This document shows positions 8,120-13,270 of a stretch of DNA of 13,270 nt, one piece after another. The DNA is from Hydrocurvibacter sp036169815 (GTDB lineage Bacteria > Campylobacterota > Campylobacteria > Campylobacterales > Sulfurimonadaceae): contig JAVHOA010000065.1 of NCBI GenBank assembly GCA_036169815.1, positions 1-13,270 on the forward strand, written 5' to 3'. Position 1 is the stretch's first letter; each line of letters begins with the position of its first letter. The notes under the pieces are model-generated. The model ran no database searches and was not told the origin of the DNA. It saw only the letters and a program-made list of their open reading frames with translations. The position numbers and the translations under genes are program-made.

Positions 8120-9995
8120 TATTGAAGAACGTATTGACTTTCGACAAAGTCTCCTTAACGACGGTCGTGACGAAGAAGGTTTTATTTCACAAACCAATCT
8201 TTTATCGCAGGTCACTCTGTCAATGCTTGATGCCAAACTTGTAGATTCGGAAGATTACAATGAAGCATATTTGGACGACAAGCATGATAATCTAAAACTG
8301 AATGCATACACTGTAAATGCTTCCGGAGAGCGGCTGCAACTCTTTATTATTGATGAGAACACTATTGATGAAACATCTAAAATCGAAACATTACTCGTTT
8401 CAAAAAAAGCCGATTATGAAAGTCAATTTAACCGTGTTGAAAAGATGGTAAAAAAAGCATTTAACGGCCAATTATTCAATACTCTCCAGGATTCTAGTAA
8501 AGTAACAGTACTAGCCTCAAAACTAGAGTCACTGGAGGGGTTTGATGAATTTGATGTTATAGAAATTTTTCTTATTTCTTTAACGGTAACTATTTCCAAT
8601 TTGGGTAAAACTCCTCAGCCAAAAAATATTAGTTTCAATGATGAAAAAATAATCCGAACCATTAAAATTCCTGGTCAGGACAAGAAAAAAGAAATTTTGA
8701 TATTGAAAAGACTGGTAGATCTGAACTTCTTATTCAATGTAATGGTTTCGCAGGGACACAGGGAAGTTTTAACTATCGATTTAAAAAAAGACTTTAACTA
8801 CAGTATAGAAGCGATAAAAGCTGTCGAAAACAGTAATTTTGAATCGTATTTATGTGTACTGAATGCCGAGATACTTGCAGCACTGTACAAACAGTACAGC
8901 AGCAGACTTCTGGAAAAAAATGTTCGTTCCTTTTTAGACTTCAAGGGGGTTAACAAAGGCATTAGGGAGACCATTAAAAATGAGCCTGAAAAATTCATTG
9001 CCTACAATAACGGTCTAACGATTACCGCGACTGGTATTAAAACTTTTGAAGAAAACAATAAACTGCATATAGAATCACTCACTGATTTTCAAATTGTAAA
9101 TGGCGGCCAAACGACAGCGACTATATACTTTTCCAAAAAAGACGGAATTGATATAAGCAATGTCCGAGTTATGGCAAAAATCAATGTTGTCAAGCAAACG
9201 AATGAAAAAGAGCTGGAAGAACTCATCAACAACATCAGCGAATTTTCCAATGCACAGTCAAAAGTGTCAAGGGTTGATTTAAACTCAAGAAATCTGCAAC
9301 TTCTGAAAATAAAGACACTTAGTGAGAGCGTATTGACTCCAAATAATTTAAAATGGTTTTTTGAGCGATCTAAGGGTGAGTTTAACACAAAACTTAAAAT
9401 AGCCAATAATAAGAATCGAATCGAAAAAGAGTATCCAAAAGAAAAGCGTTTTTCAAAAGAACAGATGGCAAAATTCTTTTGTGCCTGGGGTGATGAACCG
9501 TATATGGTAAAAAAAGGTGGAGAGCGAATCTTCAGACACTTTATTGAGCAGATAAGCCCAGAAGAGCCAACTTTGCCTCCTGAAATAGATAGAGCATACT
9601 ATGAAAACATGATTTCAAAAATAATTATGTTTAGAGAAATGGAAAGAGTTCATGGCCAAGGCAAAAAGTCAATTGGACAAATGAGAGCTGCCGTAATACC
9701 TTACTCGTTATCAGTTTTATACCAATATACTGATGCTGTAAATAATAAGTTTAATATGGAAAAGATTTGGAAAAATCAATGTTTAGAAGAAGATTTAGAA
9801 AGTTACCTATATAATCTTATGTTTTTAATGAATAGCTTGATTAAACAATATGCATTAAGTGATGATCTTGGTGAATATTCCAAGAAACAAGAATTGTGGA
9901 TTAGTATCAAAGAAAGTAAAGAGATAGCAACATTTATGGGTAGTCCTAATAGTGCCAAAATTTTGGAAAAATATAGCGTAAAGGGTCGTTTATGA
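8112..9995 (+). CDS. AIPR family protein (abortive infection phage resistance)
   Basis: This 627-residue protein belongs to the AIPR family (PF10592), named from lactococcal abortive-infection phage resistance. Its biochemical activity is not known to me. The family signature is clear: NVRSFL (270-275), then a run ending FIAYNNGLTITA with N299, N300 and G301, then QIVNGGQTT (327-335). The first 200 residues are probably a separate domain, and the C-terminal 200 are helical. A GTG at 8082 would add 10 residues. ATG 8112 is preferred because it gives a short 8-base overlap with the DUF4420 gene, like the other junctions. It overlaps the next gene by ATGA. Within this type of operon AIPR is a constant partner of the MORC-like ATPase, Z1 and DUF4420. 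A role as effector or sensor is possible, but nothing in the sequence decides it. Confidence 0.88.
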   Translation: MTDIEERIDFRQSLLNDGRDEEGFISQTNLLSQVTLSMLDAKLVDSEDYNEAYLDDKHDNLKLNAYTVNASGERLQLFIIDENTIDETSKIETLLVSKKADYESQFNRVEKMVKKAFNGQLFNTLQDSSKVTVLASKLESLEGFDEFDVIEIFLISLTVTISNLGKTPQPKNISFNDEKIIRTIKIPGQDKKKEILILKRLVDLNFLFNVMVSQGHREVLTIDLKKDFNYSIEAIKAVENSNFESYLCVLNAEILAALYKQYSSRLLEKNVRSFLDFKGVNKGIRETIKNEPEKFIAYNNGLTITATGIKTFEENNKLHIESLTDFQIVNGGQTTATIYFSKKDGIDISNVRVMAKINVVKQTNEKELEELINNISEFSNAQSKVSRVDLNSRNLQLLKIKTLSESVLTPNNLKWFFERSKGEFNTKLKIANNKNRIEKEYPKEKRFSKEQMAKFFCAWGDEPYMVKKGGERIFRHFIEQISPEEPTLPPEIDRAYYENMISKIIMFREMERVHGQGKKSIGQMRAAVIPYSLSVLYQYTDAVNNKFNMEKIWKNQCLEEDLESYLYNLMFLMNSLIKQYALSDDLGEYSKKQELWISIKESKEIATFMGSPNSAKILEKYSVKGRL

Positions 9996-11326
9996 GTAAT
10001 AAAGAACATTTCTTCAAACCAAGAGCAAGACTGCTCCTTCAGCTAGGCAATCAATTAATTAAAGATGAGGGATTGGCATTATTTGAATTAGTAAAAAATT
10101 CTTATGATGCTGATGCCACATACTCAGATGTACAATTAAACTATATTGACAAAAAAAATATAGGTGAAATTACTATAAAAGACAATGGTTCAGGAATGAA
10201 TTATAGTCTTATAGTCAATCATTGGTTAGAACCAGGCACAGATATTAAAGAAAAACTTATAGGTAACACCGAAAGAAGCAAACTGTATAAGAGGCTTCCT
10301 CTGGGAGAAAAAGGTATAGGTCGGTTTGGTAGTCATAAATTAGGGCAAGTAATTCAACTTATCACAAAAACAGATTTTGATCATGAAGTTGAAATCAATA
10401 TTGATTGGAAAGCATTTGAAGATGTAAAATACTTGCACGAAGCACCTATTGATATTATTGAACGAGAAAAATCAACTTTTTTTAAACAGTCAATATCTGC
10501 AATACCACTCAATAAGTTTATTGAACTCATTGATAGAATAGATGATCAAAATGATATTTTGGTATTAAATGATTTTTATACTGAAGGGATAGACTCTTAT
10601 ATCTTGAATCAGTCTATTTTGAATGATATTGAAAAATATAAAAACTTAAAAATAGTGCTTAATAAATATGAGTATATTACAAGTGGAACATACATAAAAA
10701 TTACAAATTTATGGGAAAATTGGTCAAGAGGAATGTTGAGAAGTGCTTATAGAGCAGTTAATGCTATCAACTCTCCATTTGAGAACAATAAAGCATCAGA
10801 TTTTAAGGTAACTGTGTCAACTGATAAAGATGATTGGTTGGATAAATTATTAACTACTAAGGATGCTATAAAACAAGCATTATTCCATGTAAATGGATAT
10901 ATTGAAAATTCAGAAATACATTTGACATATAATTTTTTCCCATTTGATAAAATGAAAAAAGTGATTAAAAGACATGTTGTCAAAACTGACTGTGATTTTG
11001 TTCAAGGAAAACGAAAAAAGTTAAGACTTATTTTTGGCTTATTAATACCTTATAATTTTCAAAACATCCTAGCAGAAGAAACGAAATTAAGAGCAATACA
11101 CATCATAGGAGACAATATTATTACAACTCCTATCATTAATTATGACCAAAAGACATATCAAGTTATTTTTGATTTACATACCGTCACTGGTATTAATGAA
11201 GAAGCATTTTCAAGAATGAAACCAATTTTTAGATTTAGAAAAGAACTGCTTGTCGATGTTCAACAAAAAGTTGCTTCGCATATAGCAAGACCCGGTTTTT
11301 TTAATATGAATGACTATCTTAAATAA
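9992..11326 (+). CDS. Hsp90/histidine-kinase-type GHKL ATPase
   Basis: This 444-residue protein starts with a complete GHKL ATP-binding domain. The N-box is ELVKNSYDADA (E32, N36), the second motif is DNGSGM (D64, G66, G68) and the lid is GEKGIGRFGSHKLG (105-118). There is no HisKA dimerisation domain, phospho-acceptor or sensor region, so it is not a two-component kinase. The part after about residue 200 is not recognised. It differs from the first ATPase of the operon: the N-box keeps Glu and the lid has GEKGIGR. Similar ATP-binding proteins are often found beside C5 methyltransferase and vsr genes. A good Shine-Dalgarno, AAGGG (9981-9985), lies 6 bases before the ATG, which also overlaps the AIPR stop. 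The gene ends 8 bases inside the 3' end of the methyltransferase gene on the other strand. A slightly shortened C-terminus at this junction cannot be excluded. Confidence 0.8.
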   Translation: MSNKEHFFKPRARLLLQLGNQLIKDEGLALFELVKNSYDADATYSDVQLNYIDKKNIGEITIKDNGSGMNYSLIVNHWLEPGTDIKEKLIGNTERSKLYKRLPLGEKGIGRFGSHKLGQVIQLITKTDFDHEVEINIDWKAFEDVKYLHEAPIDIIEREKSTFFKQSISAIPLNKFIELIDRIDDQNDILVLNDFYTEGIDSYILNQSILNDIEKYKNLKIVLNKYEYITSGTYIKITNLWENWSRGMLRSAYRAVNAINSPFENNKASDFKVTVSTDKDDWLDKLLTTKDAIKQALFHVNGYIENSEIHLTYNFFPFDKMKKVIKRHVVKTDCDFVQGKRKKLRLIFGLLIPYNFQNILAEETKLRAIHIIGDNIITTPIINYDQKTYQVIFDLHTVTGINEEAFSRMKPIFRFRKELLVDVQQKVASHIARPGFFNMNDYLK

Positions 11327-12578
11327 TCTCTTTTATTTTTTTAGCAATCTGCTCTGCCATCTTAGGCGGAACAGCATTGCCTATCTGCCTGAATTGGGCA
11401 GTTCTAGGGCCTTCAAAATAAAAATCATCAGGAAATGACTGCAACCTAGCGGCCTCTCTTACTGACAGTGACCTAAGCTGTTTAATATCCGGGTGTATGT
11501 AGTAGTGACCATCCATCGCCATATGCGCCAAAATGGTATGTGAAGCTTTCTCATCTGCTTTAATTACATTGAACCTATTTGTAAATGAAGTAGTGTTTTT
11601 ATGCGAAATCAATTCAGGACGCTTATTTGCCAACTCTTTATAGCATAAACGTTTTTTGTCATTATCCCAAGAGTCAATTGCTTCTTTATAGATTTCCAAA
11701 TCTTGTTTATTATGCATTCTGGTCTCATGCTGGGTTAATATGTCAAAACCTGATTCTCTTATATTCGCGTCAATTAAGTATTGGTGTGTTTTTGTTCTGT
11801 ATACACCTTTGCCTTCAATTATTTTAGCTGGTGCAGTTATGGGAAGATCATCAAGAAGATCTTTAACCCGATAATCGTGTACTATCTTTTCAAAGTTAGG
11901 GTACTTATAATTCTTTTTCTTCTTATTTTTTTTCTTTTTCCAGCCAACAATAATAATTCTTTTTCTTGCTTGAAGTACACCATAATCAGAAGCTATGAGC
12001 TCATCAAGTTCCATATGATAACCAGCTTTCTCAATAGCTTTTTTTATATTTTCAAAATGTTCTCCATTCGCAGCACTTAGTAGACCAGGTACATTCTCGA
12101 ATATGAACATTTTTGGTTTAAAGGTTTCTAAAAATCTTACATAATATTGATAAAGAAAGTTTCTTGGATCACATGTAACAGAGTCCTTCATTCTGGCTCT
12201 TCCAACTACAGAATACGCTTGACAAGGAGGTCCGCCTATAATAAGATCAACTTTTTTTAAATTTTTATCTTTGAGGTTTTGTTTAATAGTTTTGGTTATT
12301 TCATCAAATGTGTCATTGGAAATTTTAGTATTGATAACATCGTTAGAGTTTGTGACATTCGCTTTTTCCCAAAGTTCATCACGGGTAATATTTTTTAAAA
12401 GGTAATCTTCATATATTGACAATTTGTTTTCTTTTTTTAAATTCCAATAAGCAGTTCTGGTGCGTAAAGTATCTGATGCATACTTATCAGCTTCAACATG
12501 TCCGACAAAAGTGCTGCCAACACGAAAGAAACCTTCAGATAAGCCACCAGCACCAGAGAATAAATCTAGTATAATCAT
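11319..12578 (-). CDS. dcm: DNA (cytosine-5) methyltransferase
   Basis: This enzyme transfers a methyl group from S-adenosylmethionine to C5 of cytosine in a specific DNA site. The 419-residue protein has the ordered motifs of the family. Motif I is DLFSGAGGLSEGF (5-17), motif IV is GGPPCQAYS with catalytic C119, and motif VI is ENVPG (161-165). Motif VIII is QARKRIIIVG (203-212), motif IX is REAARLQSFP (374-383) and motif X is RQIGNAVPP (397-405). The target-recognition region lies between about 225 and 365; its specificity cannot be read from sequence. A lysine-rich stretch (214-222) is encoded around an A8 tract. No Shine-Dalgarno precedes the ATG. A dyad with TATAAT lies just upstream, so transcription may start at or near the start codon. 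It follows vsr on the same strand and probably protects the host from the nucleases of this locus. The symbol denotes family only, not orthology to E. coli dcm. Confidence 0.96.
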   Translation of the reverse strand: MIILDLFSGAGGLSEGFFRVGSTFVGHVEADKYASDTLRTRTAYWNLKKENKLSIYEDYLLKNITRDELWEKANVTNSNDVINTKISNDTFDEITKTIKQNLKDKNLKKVDLIIGGPPCQAYSVVGRARMKDSVTCDPRNFLYQYYVRFLETFKPKMFIFENVPGLLSAANGEHFENIKKAIEKAGYHMELDELIASDYGVLQARKRIIIVGWKKKKNKKKKNYKYPNFEKIVHDYRVKDLLDDLPITAPAKIIEGKGVYRTKTHQYLIDANIRESGFDILTQHETRMHNKQDLEIYKEAIDSWDNDKKRLCYKELANKRPELISHKNTTSFTNRFNVIKADEKASHTILAHMAMDGHYYIHPDIKQLRSLSVREAARLQSFPDDFYFEGPRTAQFRQIGNAVPPKMAEQIAKKIKEII

Positions 12579-12585
12579 AAACGAG

Positions 12586-12591
12586 ATTATA
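12586..12591 (-). promoter_or_regulatory. Consensus -10 box directly before the methyltransferase start
   Basis: On the minus strand the sequence is TATAAT, within TATTATAAT, with 7 bases between it and the ATG at 12578. Transcription from it would begin about at the start codon, which fits the lack of a Shine-Dalgarno. No clear -35 is seen, as is common in Campylobacterota. The box is part of the left arm of the dyad at 12586-12623, so a protein bound there would block the promoter. Confidence 0.45.
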
Positions 12592-12623
12592 ATAGGCGGC
12601 TTCTTAAAAGCACCTGTTATAAT
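12586..12623. repeat. Interrupted palindrome between vsr and the methyltransferase gene
   Basis: The arms are ATTATAATAGG (12586-12596) and CCTGTTATAAT (12613-12623), which pair at 10 of 11 positions. An inner pair, GCTT (12599-12602) with AAGC (12608-12611), leaves a 5-base loop. In the vsr-to-methyltransferase direction no T run follows, so it is not a standard terminator. It may be an operator or an RNA hairpin. It fills most of the 52-base gap between the two genes. Confidence 0.6.
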
Positions 12624-12630
12624 TATGAAA

Positions 12631-13047
12631 TTATTTTATCTGGCTTTGATTACAATTAGTATAAAAAGTATGTTCGATTTTATTTATACATTCATCTAAA
12701 TTGTCTTCAATCTCTTTTTGCCAAAATCTGAGAATGCTCCAGCCTTCTTCTTTTAAGTATTTGTTGACCTTCTTGTCTCTTTCAATATTTTTTTGAATTT
12801 TATTTACCCAATATTCTTTATTTGTTTTAGGTATATATCTTTTTTCAAGGAGATACTTGCCATGCCAGAATTCGCTGTCACAAAAAATCGCAATCTTTTT
12901 GCCTATAAAGCAAATATCCGGTTTCCCAAAAATATTTTTACAATTTTTTCTGTATCTATAGCCATTTTTCCATAGCTCTTTACGAAGCTTTATCTCAATA
13001 GAAGTATCTTTGGACTTTATTCTTCTCATATTTTCAGATCTGTTCAT
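12631..13047 (-). CDS. vsr: Vsr-type DNA endonuclease without the usual zinc ligands
   Basis: Vsr enzymes nick DNA at T:G mismatches left by deamination of 5-methylcytosine, which explains their pairing with C5 methyltransferases. The 138-residue length is typical. Visible hallmarks are NRSENMRRIKSKDT (2-15), E18, GKPDICF with catalytic D44, FWHG with W61 and H62, PKTNKEYW (73-80), N87 and D91, and EGWSILRFW (101-109). By alignment from memory, these match E. coli E25, D51, W68, H69, N93 and D97. The four zinc ligands of E. coli Vsr (C66, H71, C73, C117) appear to be E59, K64, L66 and K111, so the zinc site is lost. The start at 13047 has AAAGG (13054-13058 on the complement) 6 bases upstream and overlaps the preceding gene by 14 bases. 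In this setting it could be a repair enzyme or a strand-nicking part of the restriction machinery. Confidence 0.92.
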   Translation of the reverse strand: MNRSENMRRIKSKDTSIEIKLRKELWKNGYRYRKNCKNIFGKPDICFIGKKIAIFCDSEFWHGKYLLEKRYIPKTNKEYWVNKIQKNIERDKKVNKYLKEEGWSILRFWQKEIEDNLDECINKIEHTFYTNCNQSQIK

Positions 13048-13270
13048 TTATAGCCTTTAGCGGCAGATCTTGATATTTGCTAAAATAATTAATATTGCCA
13101 AACAATCTGGATAAATTAGCTTTGTTGGTTTCCAATCCTTGAGACGCTAAATATTTTTTACCATTTTCAATCTCTTCCACGGTAATTATATCTCCAAACG
13201 CAACATACCTTGGAATAATCTTGTTTACTAAATTGTCGTACCAAAATGACAAATATCGAATCTCTTTAAC
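13034..13270 (-). CDS. C-terminal end of an unrecognised protein, continuing past the window
   Basis: An open frame enters from the right edge and stops at 13034, giving at least 78 residues and ending in LPLKAINEQI. An in-frame TTG at 13250-13252 is unlikely to be the start, because the frame stays open to the last base (VKEIRYLSFWYDN...). I do not recognise the family. The visible part is a mixed helical segment with no catalytic motif. The 14-base overlap with vsr, and the vsr Shine-Dalgarno lying inside this frame, indicate one transcript and coupled translation. By position it could be another part of the restriction system, such as a site-specific endonuclease, but nothing in the fragment shows that. 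Confidence 0.6.
   Translation of the reverse strand, partial: VKEIRYLSFWYDNLVNKIIPRYVAFGDIITVEEIENGKKYLASQGLETNKANLSRLFGNINYFSKYQDLPLKAINEQI

Noticed and set aside
9992..11326. Two-component histidine kinase
   Set aside because: Only the ATP-binding fold is shared; no HisKA region, phospho-acceptor His, sensor domain or membrane segment is present.
11300..11345. Intrinsic terminator at the tail-to-tail junction
   Set aside because: T-rich runs follow the ATPase stop, but no stem-loop precedes them and the T run is part of the methyltransferase C-terminal codons.
11781..12080. 99-codon plus-strand frame inside the methyltransferase gene, rich in Phe, Ile and Leu
   Set aside because: The hydrophobic look comes from reading Lys/Asn/Glu-rich codons on the opposite strand; no start signal or domain supports a membrane protein.
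12586..12623. Intrinsic terminator after vsr or a transposon end
   Set aside because: The stem is not followed by a T run in the vsr direction, no repeated copies of the motif are seen, and no target duplication is visible.
1..13270. CRISPR array, tRNA, rRNA or insertion sequence
   Set aside because: No regularly spaced repeats, tRNA-like cloverleaf, rRNA segments or transposase catalytic motifs were found; the window is almost wholly filled by the listed genes.

Overview
The window is AT-rich and almost fully coding: there is no gene-free stretch longer than about 65 bases. It reads as a bacterial defence island next to a Tn7-type transposition gene. The best taxonomic clue is the DprA protein. 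Its body and its C-terminal domain (KDEFLEYCKTNPTYDEA...FEYELSGKI) closely resemble the DprA I remember from Helicobacter and Sulfurimonas relatives, so a Campylobacterota host is likely. This is recalled similarity, not a search.

Layout. Positions 60-2473 (+) hold a TnsE-like transposition targeting protein joined by an ATGA stop/start overlap to a DprA-like protein. After a 63-base gap, a tightly packed plus-strand operon (2537-11326) encodes five proteins: a MORC/MutL-type GHKL ATPase, a Z1-domain superfamily II helicase-like ATPase, a PD-(D/E)XK nuclease-fold protein (DUF4420), an AIPR-family protein, and a second, Hsp90/histidine-kinase-type GHKL ATPase. Every junction in this operon overlaps by 4 to 11 bases. 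Facing it on the minus strand are a C5-cytosine DNA methyltransferase (11319-12578), a Vsr-type nuclease (12631-13047) and the C-terminal end of an unrecognised gene that runs off the right edge. The methyltransferase and the second ATPase meet tail to tail with an 8-base overlap.

How they may work together. The set MORC-like ATPase, Z1, PD-(D/E)XK, AIPR, C5 methyltransferase and Vsr matches a family of predicted restriction-modification-like systems described by comparative genomics of MutL/MORC ATPases. In that view the methyltransferase marks self DNA and the Vsr-like and PD-(D/E)XK proteins are nucleases. The Z1 and GHKL proteins would be ATP-driven sensing or translocating machinery. The function of this exact set is inferred, not shown. 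The TnsE-like gene suggests the whole block may be cargo of a Tn7-like element. The dprA copy coupled to it is the least expected association here.

Other signals include a strong dyad containing a consensus -10 box immediately before the methyltransferase start codon, which lacks a Shine-Dalgarno and may be leaderless. There is also an inverted repeat just before the tnsE-like start and an A8 tract inside the methyltransferase gene. No tRNA, rRNA, CRISPR array or insertion sequence was seen.
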